Both the position numbers and the translations under genes were made by a program. From contig JASKMD010000029.1 in assembly GCA_030144725.1 (NCBI GenBank), positions 13,358,700-13,422,699 of the forward strand: 64,000 bases of DNA. The letters run 5' to 3'. The notes beneath the pieces were generated by a model that did no database searches, had not been told where the DNA came from, and worked only from the letters and a program-made list of their open reading frames with translations. This document shows, piece after piece, positions 21,081 through 33,639 of the stretch; within the stretch, counting starts at the first letter, position 1, and each line of letters starts with the position of its first letter. The DNA comes from Haematococcus lacustris. Its lineage: Eukaryota > Chlorophyta > Chlorophyceae > Chlamydomonadales > Haematococcaceae.

Positions 21081-22655
21081 GTCAGGTCAGGTCGGGTCGG
21101 GTCGGGTCGGGTCGGGTCGGGTCGGGTCGGGTCGGGTCGGGTCGGGTCGGGTCGGGTCGGGTCGGGTCGGGTCGGGTCGGGTCGGGTCGGGTCGGGTCGG
21201 GTCGGGTCGGGTCGGGTCGGGTCGGGTCGGGTCGGGTCGGGTCGGGTCGGGTCGGGTCGGGTCGGGTCGGGTCGGGTCGGGTCGGGTCGGGTCGGGTCGG
21301 GTCGGGTCGGGTCGGGTCGGGTCGGGTCGGGTCGGGTCGGGTCGGGTCGGGTCGGGTCGGGTCGGGTCGGGTCGGGTCGGGTCGGGTCGGGTCGGGTCGG
21401 GTCGGGTCGGGTCGGGTCGGGTCGGGTCGGGTCGGGTCGGGTCGGGTCGGGTCGGGTCGGGTCGGGTCGGGTCGGGTCGGGTCGGGTCGGGTCGGGTCGG
21501 GTCGGGTCGGGTCGGGTCGGGTCGGGTCGGGTCGGGTCGGGTCGGGTCGGGTCGGGTCGGGTCGGGTCGGGTCGGGTCGGGTCGGGTCGGGTCGGGTCGG
21601 GTCGGGTCGGGTCGGGTCGGGTCGGGTCGGGTCGGGTCGGGTCGGGTCGGGTCGGGTCGGGTCGGGTCGGGTCGGGTCGGGTCGGGTCGGGTCGGGTCGG
21701 GTCGGGTCGGGTCGGGTCGGGTCGGGTCGGGTCGGGTCGGGTCGGGTCGGGTCGGGTCGGGTCGGGTCGGGTCGGGTCGGGTCGGGTCGGGTCGGGTCGG
21801 GTCGGGTCGGGTCGGGTCGGGTCGGGTCGGGTCGGGTCGGGTCGGGTCGGGTCGGGTCGGGTCGGGTCGGGTCGGGTCGGGTCGGGTCGGGTCGGGTCGG
21901 GTCGGGTCGGGTCGGGTCGGGTCGGGTCGGGTCGGGTCGGGTCGGGTCGGGTCGGGTCGGGTCGGGTCGGGTCGGGTCGGGTCGGGTCGGGTCGGGTCGG
22001 GTCGGGTCGGGTCGGGTCGGGTCGGGTCGGGTCGGGTCGGGTCGGGTCGGGTCGGGTCGGGTCGGGTCGGGTCGGGTCGGGTCGGGTCGGGTCGGGTCGG
22101 GTCGGGTCGGGTCGGGTCGGGTCGGGTCGGGTCGGGTCGGGTCGGGTCGGGTCGGGTCGGGTCGGGTCGGGTCGGGTCGGGTCGGGTCGGGTCGGGTCGG
22201 GTCGGGTCGGGTCGGGTCGGGTCGGGTCGGGTCGGGTCGGGTCGGGTCGGGTCGGGTCGGGTCGGGTCGGGTCGGGTCGGGTCGGGTCGGGTCGGGTCGG
22301 GTCGGGTCGGGTCGGGTCGGGTCGGGTCGGGTCGGGTCGGGTCGGGTCGGGTCGGGTCGGGTCGGGTCGGGTCGGGTCGGGTCGGGTCGGGTCGGGTCGG
22401 GTCGGGTCGGGTCGGGTCAGGTCAGGTCAGGTCCAGGTCAGGTCTAGGTCAGGTACAAGGTCAGGTCGGGTCGGGTCGGGTCTAGGTCAGGTCAGGTCTA
22501 AGTCAGGTCAGGTCTAGGTCAGGTCAGGTCTAGGTCAGGTCAGGTATACGGTCAGGTCAGGTCAGGTCTAGGTCAGGTCAGGTCAGGTCCAGGTCCAGGT
22601 CCAGGTCACGGTCCAGGTCCAGGTCCAGGTCCAGGTCCAGGTCCAGGTCCAAGTC
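21081..22655. repeat. (GTCGG)n array with degenerate GGTCA/GGTCTA/GGTCCA tail
   Basis: From about 21091 to 22417 the sequence is an uninterrupted GTCGG pentamer, about 265 copies. The left edge has two GGTCA units; the right edge decays through GGTCA, GGTCTAG and GGTCCA units to about 22655. The pentamer is open in several frames, so frames of about 500 codons cross it; these code for GRVGS-type repeats and are not taken as genes. The array lies between two Fanzor-related regions. Confidence 0.97.
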
Positions 22656-22674
22656 CAGGGTCTAGTCACCACAT

Positions 22675-23698
22675 TCACTTGCCTGGGTTGGAGTAATGCT
22701 GTTGCATGGCCACCGCCAGCTGCATGGAGTGTGCGTCGATGGTGTTGGCGTCACCCGCCAGGTTGATGCTGCCCAGATCCTGCAGCTTGGCCAGCAACGC
22801 CTGGTTGCTGGGGTCCTCAAAGACTGGCATGAGCATGGGGTGGCGGTTGCGCACAAGGCGCCGCTGCAGCTGGTTGTAGCATGTCTTGAAGTTGGGGTTG
22901 GCGAAGAACTTGCAGAAGTCTTTCAGCTGCCTGAGCATCAGGGGGTCCTCGCAATCAAGGGGCAAGGGAGGGCCAGTGGGTGCTGCGGGTGCAAGGGCTG
23001 CCAGGCGGGCGCTGCAGCGCCTTTGGGGGGGTTGCGTGACTGGCTCAGGTTCTGACTCTGACTCCGAGTCAGACTGTGGCTCTGGCTCTGAGCCACAGTC
23101 TGACTCGGAGTCAAAGTCAGTGTCAAACTCCATGCTGGCAGGCTGGGCAGGGGCAGGCTGGGCAGGGGCCCGTGGGGGGAGTGGGGGTAGGGGGGGAGCA
23201 TCAGGGGGTTGGGGAGGCTGCACGGCTGGAGGCTGAGGGGCGCTGGCATATCCCGGGGAGGGGTAGCCAACCAGGCATGTCAAGAAAATCCGCAAGACAA
23301 ACAATGAAGCGATGAAGCGGAGCTGGGAGTGGGTTTCAGCCCGCAGCCGGAGGTGCTCCCGCAGCTTGCGCCTGGTCTTCTTGCAGCCGCGCAGCACTGC
23401 GCCCTCGGGGACCTTGATGACCTGCAGCCAAGCGAGGTTGCCATTTTGACAGGCCAAGACACAAGGCGGGGTCAACACAAACAGTGCGGGGACACATGAG
23501 GCGGGGCCGTCACCTGACGTCTACGGGTGGTCCAGCTATCTCGACGCGCCTGTCGTTGCTTGCCTTGGGCGGAACGAGACGCTGCGATGGAACCAACAGG
23601 AGCGACGGGTTATCACACAGCCTCACGTAGCCCACAGTCGGCTGGGGACACGAACCTTTATGTTTCTTGTCGCTACCCTTCCGCTTCTTCTTAGCCAT
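22675..23698 (-). CDS. Element-associated protein with basic and acidic regions, unrecognised
   Basis: Two coding-like blocks lie on the minus strand. The first, from ATG 23698 to about 23514, reads MAKKKRKGSDKKHKG and then VEIAGPPVDVR. The second, 23421-22675, reads VIKVPEGAVLRGCKKTRRKL, HLRLRAETHSQLRFIASLFV, a proline-rich stretch, and an acidic Glu/Asp/Ser tract. It ends in a conserved-looking tail (FFANPNFKTCYNQLQRRLV) with stop TGA/TAG-type at 22675. The splice joining the blocks does not keep frame with the donor I can see. The basic N-terminus could be the guide-binding start of a Fanzor-type protein whose RuvC part was separated by the pentamer array, but this is inference. Confidence 0.4.
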
Positions 23699-23799
23699 CA
23701 CGCGATGCGCAGTGCGACGGGCGGTGGCCTTTTCAAGCAATTTGGGTTTCCCGTGAAAAATACACGGTTGTGTGAAAATACACAAGTGCTCTGTTACAG

Positions 23800-23887
23800 C
23801 CTTGGCAGCACATGGACAGGGGACAGGGGACAGCCACACAAGGCCCTGCACATGCTTTGCATGCCGGTGGCTCCAGGGTGATGACAC
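23800..23887 (-). pseudogene. Small Fanzor C-terminal fragment
   Basis: The minus strand reads PWSHRHAKHVQGLVWLSPVP, clearly related to PAWSQRHGKYVRGLLWCPQ at about 20580 (minus). It breaks off after a few residues. The Cys of the WCP motif is lost (WLSP). Confidence 0.5.
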
Positions 23888-23984
23888 CCTTCAGTCAGAG
23901 GGTCAGGCAATACTGTAGGTGGTAGGCGCCCATGCCTTGTGCATGGGAACATAACTCCACACAGCCCCTAAACACTATCATGAG

Positions 23985-24009
23985 GTCACCCCCGCCATTG
24001 GCCCCGCAA
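23985..24009 (+). repeat. 25-bp repeat with CCATTGG core, arm 1
   Basis: 25 bases, GTCACCCCCGCCATTGGCCC plus five more, occur here and inverted at 25780-25804. A 19-bp core also occurs inverted at 42307-42325, and a 21-bp version at 32889-32909 and 42300-42320. They may be transposon ends or a shared CCAAT-type promoter element. Confidence 0.7.
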
Positions 24010-25779
24010 TTCACTTTCTGGCACCGTCTTTGATCCGCTGCATGTAATTCTTCCACCATTGGGCTCTACATCTCACAACGGTGTCGCTAGCAGGTTAGGC
24101 CCTCTTTTGTCGATTGTACTGCACTGTCTCGACGACATGATTAGCTTCGCAATGCCATTCTCTATTCGTGTCGCAACAGGAGAGATGAATTGGTGGCCGG
24201 AGGCATTTCCGCGCCGAGCAGCCTTTGCTGCCGTCGGACTGGCAAGTCGCGATTACTTCCCAGGCAAGCACGGGGTGCTGTTTCTTAGTGCGTTTTGCAT
24301 ACAATGTCAACACATGCAACCAAATCTGCTGACCTCCACAGGTGCTTGGCAGTTGTGAGGATCAGCATCAAACCCACAGCAGCCCAAGGGTCTTCCAAGC
24401 AGAAGTGCAGCAAGGGAATCAGCTCTTGAAAACAGTGAGCAAGAGGTGAGTAAAGTTGTAATTTACCTCACCTTGTCTAGGTCAGTTTGATGTTCACGCG
24501 CACACTTGCGCAACGCATGACAGGCATGAACAGCTGAGGATAACACACAACTGTCATGAGCCTTAGTTTCGAACTATTTCTACTTTTTTCCAACCATGTT
24601 TTGTGGTGTGTGCCCCAAGACCTTGTCTTTGTGATTGTGTGTGCAGGATGCCAATAAATCACCCCCATCTCCATCACCGAGCAAGGCAGCAACGGCGTAG
24701 AGCAGCAGCCAACAAGGAGGTAGCAAGGAGTCAGCAAGGCATGACATGGAGCTGGACGTTGTTGTTGTGTTGTGTTGTGTGTTGTTGTGTTGTGTCACCT
24801 TGTTGTTAGGGTACCCCCCCCCTCCCCCCTAAAATCTAGCCCAGCCCAGCCCACCCCAGCCCAGCCCAGCCTAGCCTAGCCTAGCCTAGCCCAGCCCACC
24901 CCAGCCCAGCCCACCCCAGCCCAGCCTAGCCTAGCCTAGCCCAGCCCACCCCAGCCCAGCCTAGCTTAGCCCGCCCAGCCCAGCCCAGCCCAGCCTGATT
25001 TGGTACCATGGGGCATAGGCAGCAAGGCAAAGTGCTTAGCAGTCCCGTGGTGAGTGTTAGCTATAGGAGGTGCGACCAGTCCTTGCTTGTTGTGCACATA
25101 GCATAGGTGGTGTGTGAGGCATGAGTCATTGTGTTGTGGTGTGTTGTTGAGGTGGTGGTGTTGATGTGTACGAGTGGAGGTGTTGTGGTGTGGTGTTGCC
25201 ACCTTTTTACATCAATGCATGTGCTTGGCATCAGCGATACATGTCTTCTGTAGTGGTGTTGCAAGGCGTTTGAGCATCGATACATGTATTTCTGTAATGA
25301 TTTTGCGTGACATGTGCCTGCTGAAGTTGAGGAAGAGGGTTGAGGCACCACGGCACATGTAACACTGAAAGCCAGAGCCATCCCGAGCCATCCCGACAAC
25401 ATATTGCCAAGTGATGATGTGGCGCTGTCAGAAGGCAGCTTAAATTTGCATAGAGTCATGCCGCAATGTCAGTGAGGTATGGGGTGCCAGCTGGCTGACT
25501 TGTGCGCATATTCACGAATTATATGCTCCATGCACTGACATGCAAGCAGGCGTACTGCACTTGTGCCGTTGGCTTACGGCGTGCGTAGAAGGATTGCTAG
25601 CCTCGCCTTATGATGTGCGTGAGTCTTTCAGGAGCGGAAGGCACAGGTCAGGTTTGGGCGGGCGCCGATCTGAGCTAGTGTTTTGCGGCTGCTGGGTGCC
25701 GCATACGCCTGTTACACCCGACTGCGTCAAAACTTTGTCACGAGCTACACGGAGATTCGCGCCCCAGACCGTCTCACAT
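24010..25779. other. Region without recognised genes between inverted 25-bp repeats
   Basis: Short frames exist, for example plus strand 24059-24358, but none resembles a known protein. The region holds a C/A/G-rich array at 24836-24995 and a GTTGTGTTGTG-rich stretch near 24760-24800. Because it is flanked by inverted repeats, it could be a non-autonomous DNA transposon of about 1.8 kb. Confidence 0.35.
24836..24995. repeat. AGCCC/AGCCT pentamer-type array
   Basis: Irregular alternation of CCAGC, CCACC and CTAGC units over about 160 bp. Confidence 0.9.
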
Positions 25780-25804
25780 TTGCGGGGCCAATGGCGGGGG
25801 TGAC
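25780..25804 (-). repeat. 25-bp repeat with CCATTGG core, arm 2
   Basis: Exact reverse complement of 23985-24009. Confidence 0.85.
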
Positions 25805-26363
25805 CATGAGTGCTCCATGTTGTGGCTTTCAAGCTAGTTGATATTTTCGGACGAATGCAGCCCTGCTCAGACAACGTGTGTCGCGGTTGTCAGAGGCACC
25901 CGACCCACCATCTGCCTGTGCCGGTTGCACTCTGTACGGGGGAGACGGGGCGCTTGCGTTTCTTTTACGAGGACATCACAGGGATTCAACAACGTTATCC
26001 AAGCGCAGTGGCCGTGCTGGGAGGTGCATCAAGTCGCCATCCAACCGCAGTGCCGGCAGCCGGAGTGGGGCGGAAGTGATGTCCCCGAAAGCCAACAACC
26101 AAACAAGCCCTGCTCGAACAGACCTGCTCGGGTAGAGGACGTCCCTGTACATAAGCAGAGGCACAGAGGCGCTTGTTCCTACAGTGCCTGCTTTAGCCAT
26201 TTGAGTGTGACCCAGCCACAGAGGGAGCTGTCGCCGGTTGAGATAGGTGATGAACATGCATGTGAGCCCTGAATGCCATGCTCGGAACACGCAATCTAAC
26301 GCTATGCCGCCGCCTGATGCAGCTCGGCTACATAACCTATACAACAGGGACTGCCAGGCACTC

Positions 26364-29300
26364 TCAGGCGACATAACGGTACATGCGCCGGTCGTCCTCG
26401 TCGCGAGCGAGGAACTCGCGCTCAATCAAGCTCTCAATGCGCTTCTTGATGACGGCAGGGTTGGGCAGGAAGCGGCCAGACAGCTGGCGTGTGACCTCAG
26501 TGATGATGGAGTTATGGTCCAGGGTCTGAGGAAAGGTAAGCAATTAGGGCAAGGGTTTGATCGAGGTACTGGTCAGAAGTGGAAGAGCCGAGGACTGCCG
26601 GGGTGGCAAGGGACAGTTGGACAGTTGAGGCAAAACCAAGGGCAGCATGCGCGTTAGCCTTTAAGTCAGGCAAAATTCTTCTGCTGCACCTGTGCCTGTG
26701 CTGCCCCTGCTGGCATCTGCCTGACCTTCCCCATGTCGCCTTGCCCTACCCTGCCCTGCCCCACTCACCTTTCCAGCCAGCCCCCCACCCCTCCTGCCCT
26801 GCCTTCCCCTCCCTCGCCCCTCCTCACCTTCCTGGCCTTCATGATGCGCACAATGGCTGCCTCAATTTCTGGCTTGCGGTCCTCCTCCACCTTGTGCCGT
26901 GTCTCTGCCTTTTCGGACTCGCCCTCCTTTGAGGCCGCCACGGTGGAGATCTTGACTTTAAAGAACTTGCTGGTGAAGGCGCGGTTGAAGATGAACTTGT
27001 CGTCATCGCTCACGTCCTGGGGTCAACACACACGACGGCAGCACCGGGCGTCACACAGCCAGCAGCACCAGGCAATGAGCAGACTTGACACAACATGCCA
27101 TCTTGCCACCTTGAGGCTATGAGTATGTGTGCTGCAGCAACACCTACAGGCAAGTGCCATGTAATAACAGCTAGCACCCAGTGCAGCCCCTGCATGCCAG
27201 CCAGCACCGCCATGACAGCCAGCCTCTACACACTTGATCTGCAGCACTCAGCGGCCTGAGCCCATGGCCCCATGCGACAGGGTAGTGGCATGCATTGCGC
27301 CTAGCTGAAGAGCAGGGGTGGGCCAGGCTGGCCCTCCACCTCCAGGCCACCTTCCCTTCAGGTCTGCCCTAGCCCAGCTGAGGCCAGCACTGCCCGGCAC
27401 TGCTAGGCTGTCATGCATGCATGCTTTGTACCTCGGCCTGGGTCCCAGCATCAACAGGTGACCCAACATGGGCCTTGTCAAGGGCTGAGCCTGCCCAAAC
27501 CTCATCAATACGCCCCTGACCCCTCAGCAGTCAACAGCCCAACACCAGCCCTGCACCTCAACAATCACACCTCTACCCCTCCTACTACACCCTCGCTCGC
27601 CCCCTGCACAGAGCCTCACCTTGCCCAGTGGCTCCTTGCGCAGTACGTTTTTCCCCTTGATCAGGGACAGGGACTGCAGCGCGCGTTTCAGCTCTGTGCC
27701 AGGAATTTCTGTCGCCTCTGCAATCTCCTTGTACGTCAGCTGCTCCGTGTCATTGAACAGCAGCAGCACACACATCTGCTGCGTGCTCACGTTCAGCTCG
27801 TGTCGCTTGCCATCAAAGCAGGCGCGCAGGTCTGCTGTGCCCATGTTGTTCTGCCAGGTCAGCTTGCGGCCACTGTGTTGCTGCAGGTAGAAGTTGCTAA
27901 AGGCCAGGCAGCAGGTGTCCAGCTCTCGCGGCAGGTTGCACTTGCTGGCGGGCTGTGTGGGCCAGGAGCCAGTGGTGAGCACCTGGACTGTGAGGTCCAG
28001 GGGCAGCTCCTGGTGGAGGCTGGCCAGGTGGGACTTGAACTCAAGCAGCAGGTCTCTGCGGGGCAGGGGCCAGGGGTGGGCAGGGTGCATGGGGTGCGCA
28101 TGGGGCACATGGCCTGAATGTATACCGTGCATGGGATGAGATCATGGTTGACGGTTGACCAGCATGAGAGTGGCAGAGCGCTGTGACGCAGGCTGAGGTT
28201 AGAGCTGTACACCAGGAAGCCCCAAAGACCCTGCCCCCAGTTTACCCCAGCGAAGCAGCTGCTGAGTGCTGCAAACAAAGGCATCTGCCTGATGTTCTGC
28301 ATGAGTCACGGCTGCACATGAGCCAGATGTCAGCAGCTGGGCGCCCCCTGGGAGGCTGAGGGGCCCCCAGCTAGCTGCCTCCCTGGCCCTTGCCTACCTG
28401 CTGGTCCTGATGTCCGTGAACATTGACTCCAGCTTGCTTGTGAATTGGTAGCCGCACTCTGTCTTCAGCTTCACCAGCAGGTTGCGCTCAGCATCATCGC
28501 TCACTGTGCGCCCGGCCAGCAGCCGCTTGGCCAGGTGTTGCTTGTAGTACTTCTCAAACACGTCTTTCTCTGTCAAGTACCTGAGGAGGCAAGGGGCGGT
28601 GAGGGCTGGGGCAGTGAGGGGTGCACAAGGGTTGGAGCCGGTAGGGTGGCAGAGGTGGGAGAGGGGGAGAGCAGCGAAGTAGGGGGAGGGGGAGGAGCAG
28701 CAAGGGATAGGGAGGGGGAGAGGGGAAGGCAAGATGCATGGCAGGCAAGGCGAGGGGCTGATGGTGATGGTTGCCTGGCTTTGCTCCACTAGGCATATGG
28801 CAGGAACTATTGCAGAGTGTAAGCACACGAAAGCTACACAAGGGGATTGTAGTGATGGCAGTGAGAGCGCATGAACTGTCACACCAGGCATCGCTGAGCA
28901 TGGCTTACGTTCGTGACAGGGAAAGGAGGCATTGGAAAGCAGCGATGTAACCCAGAAGGCACAAGGCAGGCTCCTAGACCTTGGCCATGCTCAGGCCATG
29001 CTCAGCCCATGCTCATACCCTGGCTGATCAAATTGACACAACCATTTGCGCACACAACCTAAGTGCGTCTGCCCAGCTGCTGCATGCCTCCTGCATGCAC
29101 TGCCTTCCACTTGACCTCCCCCCCTCAGCTCCTTCTGCCCTCTCTGGCACTGACCCAGACCCGGACTCGCACTCCTCGCCCCCTCCCGGCCTGCACCCTA
29201 CCTGAACAAAGCCATGACCTTGTCCAGCACTCCCTCCATGTCGCTGTCTGTCATGCCCTTCAGACCCTTGCGCAGCTTGTCATCAATGAACAGGGAGATG

Positions 29301-32300
29301 AACTCTGGCGACCGCTGATTCAGGTTTACAAAGTACTCAAATGCGTGGTTGAGGGCATTGCGGAAGGTCTTGTCTTCACTGAAGGCCAGCATCAGGATGC
29401 GCTCATATTTATCGCGCTCACTGAGCAGGCGCTGCACATAATCCACTGGGTCCTTGCAGCGCTCAGGGTCCTGCACCCACCATGGCAGCAGGCACGACAG
29501 CAAGGCGCAGGCAGCTGGAGCAGCGAGGTCTTGACAAGCTGTGGTGGTGGCAAGCTGTTGTGGTGGAAAGGCACTGGAAGCACTGACAGAAAGGGGCTGG
29601 TAAACTGACAAAGACTGCCTTGGGTGGTGATACGGCAGCAAGAAGCCACCTGCCCCGGGTGCACAGTATGTCACGGAAGCTGAGCTGGTGCGCTGCACCA
29701 AGGACCCCCCTCGACCAACCATGGCAACTGGCTCTGAGCTTCCCCAAGACGCCTGCAGTCCTTGCCCTGCCCTGCTCCGTGTTCACTTGCTCTGGCCTCT
29801 CTCCCAGCCGTACCTGGCAACACTCCCTTCTCAACCTCCACCCCACCCTGGCCCTCCCATCCCTCCTCTCCTCCACCTCCTCTCCCTCCAGCCGCCCCCT
29901 CCCTTGTGTGCCTCCACTCACCAGCACCACCTGCTTGCCCTGCTCCTTCACAAAGTCGGTCATAAGGCTGCGCACCAGCGGCAGCCCCTCCGGCACCCGC
30001 CTGAACAGGCTGTACATGCGCGCCAGGTCCTCGTACTTGTCATGGCGCAGCAGGGCAAGCAACCCACTGTGCTCCATGTCCACTAGGCTGCGCATCTGCA
30101 GCAAACCACCAGGCACACAACAGCTTCCTTGGCAAGCGCATGCAGCGCCAGCGGCAACACGGCAGGTCCTTACACATCACGGCCACCCTCCTTCATATTC
30201 ACCCCTCCCTCCAAACATGGCTGCAGCTCCTGTGCTCCTCAGCATCACTAGCTGCCTGTTTCCATGACAGCTGTGTCAGCAAGTGCTGGCCCCAAGCAAG
30301 CCCAAACCAGCTGCGTGCAACTAGGTTACCCAGCAGCAGAAGCTGGGCCTGGTTGAGCTGGCTGCAAGAAGGTGGGGTTCAACCACCACACCACCTGCTT
30401 GCCTGCACCAGGACCAGCAGCCAGGCTCCTCCTGTGACTCACTCACAACAGGCCATACTAGGCCCACGGCACCCGCCAGCATTTCCTCCTCGCCCTCACC
30501 TTTACCACCCACCCTCACAGCTTTCCGCCAGAGCCGTGTGTATGGCTGGCTGGAGGAAAGGGTAGGGTAGTGCTGCGGGGAAAGCTGGCCAGCCTAGCCC
30601 TAACCTGCATGGCTGACTGCACTGACCCAGTTGCTGCCTTAGCTGTCCAGAGCTGCCCTGGCACTGCTGCTGCCCCAAGCCACGCTGCCCTCCTCCACCT
30701 CCACAATATGAAAGCCCACACCCATCAGCAGCAGGCTAGGTGGAGGGAGAGCAGGCCCGCTTCAACAGCATGCTCATGCTTGCTTGGTGAAGCAGAGCCA
30801 AGAGCAGGGTGCCTGCAGACTCCAACGCCGTCTGGACAGCCACCCCCTGCTGCGCTGCCCACCTGCTGTGTGATGAGCTCATGCTCCATGACCCGCGTGA
30901 TCTTGGGCTCAGTGCTGGCATCCAGGTACTGCTTCACCCGCTCAGACTCCTCTGCCAGCCGCCGCTCAACCTTTGCCAGGTAGCTTGGACAGTCCGCAGT
31001 GGCCAGGTACTCAGCAGCTTCTTTCTGTACCCGACACACCCCAGCAACACTGGTTACACATTTGAGGCAGCACCTGGTCATGCCAGGCTAATGCAGGCCT
31101 GGCCTCATCCAAGATGCCTGAGATCAGGTAGCAGCAGAGCCAGCTGGGGAGGGGCTGCGCTGAAGACAGATGACCACAGCCTCAGGTATGGCTGGGCTCC
31201 ATGGCCATGGCTCCAACACAGAGCTGAGCAGGCTGATCTGGGCTGCCATGCTGTGCTGCACTGAGCTGAGCCAAGCTGTGCTGCAATGCTGCCTTGGTGG
31301 CAGGCACCTTGTAGAAAGCTGCAGATGTCTCCAGGAACTGCTTCTCAAAATCATCCACATACACCTGGTGACCCAGGTCCACCAGCATCTGCAAGAGCAC
31401 AGGAGCGCAGGTGTCGCTGCAGCTGTGTCAAACCACTCTTGGCAGCTCATACCATTCTCAGCCCTTACACCATCCTCCTAGGCAACGAAGCAGGCAGGCA
31501 GGCAGGCACCTTGGCAGCAAGAGAGGCAGGCAAGCAGGCACGTGTCTATGCTCCATGCTTGCGCACCTGGGTGATGGAGCGCACCAGCCCCCTGTCGATA
31601 GCTTCACCCGAGCGCTCTCGCTGGATGGCGTCCATCACAAAACTAGACAATCTGTCTGAGATGTGCTTGTTGCGTACTACGTGGTCACGCCATAGCTCCA
31701 GCCCTAGCTGGAACACAGGCGTCCGATGCTGCTGGACCACAAATGTGCGGTCCATGTACTGTGCACAGGGATGGGCAGGGGGGTCGCACGGTATCCCAGC
31801 CTGCTCAGCAATGTGTTAGCTGGGCCTGTGCATCTTCGAATCTGTGTATTTGGCTGCTAAAGGAAGCTAAGATGCTGCTGAGGCCCACAACACACCATAA
31901 GGATGTCCCTGATCATTTGTGTCGACTTGTTGTGGTCGTCCCATCGCTTCTTCAGCTCCTGTGCAAAGGGGGCGCCTTGTGAGGCCTCCAGAGCTAGGGC
32001 TATGCCTTGCAAATGGCGCGTAAGCGTTTGGATGAGCCCGCTATACAGCTTCTCGCCGTGCTTATGCAAAACCATATTGTACCCGTTCCTGCGAGCGCGA
32101 GGTACTACGTACTATAAACAAGGTACGGCGGCTGCAATGGCTGGCTTGGCATCGTCACCTATACAGCTCTTCAAAACTGAGGCCAGATGCATTTTGATTG
32201 TGTATCTCGTGGATGGCATCCTCCAAGACCTTCCAGGTTTTGTCTGCGCGCGGGATATGGCAAACATCACTTCAGGAAGGGCCGGGACCCTAGTTCGCAA

Positions 32301-32392
32301 CTGGCCCGGCGTGCTGTACCCGCGTAGCCTGGGTCCATGCTAACGGGGTGCTTGAATGGCTCAATCCGCAGCGTGGGCCGGCCTGCTTTCAT
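26364..32392 (-). CDS. CUL3: Cullin-3, scaffold of BTB-CUL3-RBX1 ubiquitin ligases
   Basis: Twelve exons join in phase to 732 residues, the usual CUL3 length: 32320-32392, 32159-32243, 31896-32088, 31567-31758, 31308-31388, 30863-31024, 29922-30095, 29202-29470, 28398-28580, 27620-28055, 26828-27016 and 26364-26525. The start ATG at 32392 gives [20 protein letters not shown]. The cullin N-terminal repeats follow ([62 protein letters not shown]). The cullin homology domain has [23 protein letters not shown] and [26 protein letters not shown] holds the neddylation lysine, and the protein ends [11 protein letters not shown]3 binds BTB adaptors and RBX1 to ubiquitinate substrates. No defect is seen. 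A CCATTGG-core repeat lies about 500 bp upstream. Confidence 0.95.
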
Positions 32393-33600
32393 TGCGTCTC
32401 CCTCCCGACGCGGCACCACGGGAGCTCTACTCGACCTTTGTACCAGACCTCACAGCACTCTCGCTGCTTGCACTCTTGCTTTGGTACATATAGGCTATCG
32501 GATTGGGCAGCGGGGCGATGGAAAAACGATGGAGAGGCCGACCCGGCAAGGGCGTCAGCAAATGAAGTTTACGCTGGGCGCCAAAGTTGCGCAAAATGTT
32601 TGGCGCATATTTGCAATGATAACTTGCATTCAAATTTGCTGTGACGCGGAAGTTGGAGTATGTTGTCGACTTCGACTGAGGGCCGCGAGGGCGGCGCTTC
32701 GGAGCCCAGCACCTAGGTGCGTGGCGAACATGCTTATAATTATACATATTTACAGACTAAGCCGCAGTCGCTTCCAGAACCTGTACTGTGACCTGTGCTG
32801 TGACTTGTATGGCAGTTGATGTTAAGGACATATATACATCCCTGTATCCCTATCCTCCTGTGGAGCCCCTACACTTCTCCATGTGCAGCCCCGCCATTGG
32901 CCGCACCCCCATGGCTCAAGCTCGCCGATTGAGCTCGCCGATTGGTGCGATGAGCTGGCGATGGCCTGACTAGAGGTCCATGTCGCTGGGCCACTGAGCG
33001 CGATAGCTGTTCGCTGATCACAGCCCCACTAAGCAGGCCATTCCCGGCACAACGCGACCCGATCTCCCAGTCAGACCCTCCCAACTCTGATAAAGCCATG
33101 TACACTACCTTGTCATGGATGTCCCGGTGCCGGGACGTGTGCGATTGGCGTAGCACTGTGCGGCATGCGATGATCGCTTGATCAGCTACACGCCCATATA
33201 ACCAGAATCCCCGTAAACGAAAAAGTGCGACCACCGATCAGCCGGCCACTCTCTCAACATCGCGCAGCGCAAGTGCACTGTGGGAGTGCCTCGCAACTAC
33301 GTGGTGGACTCCTGACGCTGTAAGGGCAAGTACAGCCGGCGGTACTAATTCCTCCCGGCTCAATGAACCCGACGTTGTTTCCTTAATGTAGGCGCGCTCA
33401 TAGTCTTACATCTGTGAGGGCATGGTCTGAGATAGTACAAAACCAGCATCGCACCTCTCAGTGCGAGGTAAGGACTGACATGTATCGCTGCTATGTTGCT
33501 TGTGAAGAACACATTGCATAGAGCAGAATGACCCGCCCTTGGTGCCGCTGTCAATGTAGGGAAAGCATATGTTATCAGAACGTAATTGACCTCGTGCATA
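32393..33600. other. Intergenic region upstream of CUL3
   Basis: No conserved coding block is seen on either strand. It should contain the CUL3 promoter. It includes the CCATTGG-core repeat at 32889-32909 and AT-richer stretches near 32600-32640 and 32730-32760. Confidence 0.5.
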
Positions 33601-33639
33601 CTAGTACTCAACAACACCATGCTTGACAATTGTTGCAGG

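Noticed and set aside
21091..22417. CRISPR array or telomere
   Set aside because: There are no spacers between units, and GTCGG is not the TTTAGGG/TTTTAGGG type of green-algal telomere.
21000..22517. 505- and 479-codon open frames of GRVGS repeats
   Set aside because: A pentanucleotide without stop codons stays open in several frames. There is no non-repetitive protein part.
24059..24358. Possible 99-codon gene
   Set aside because: No ATG at the frame start, no recognisable motif, and an equally long frame on the other strand.
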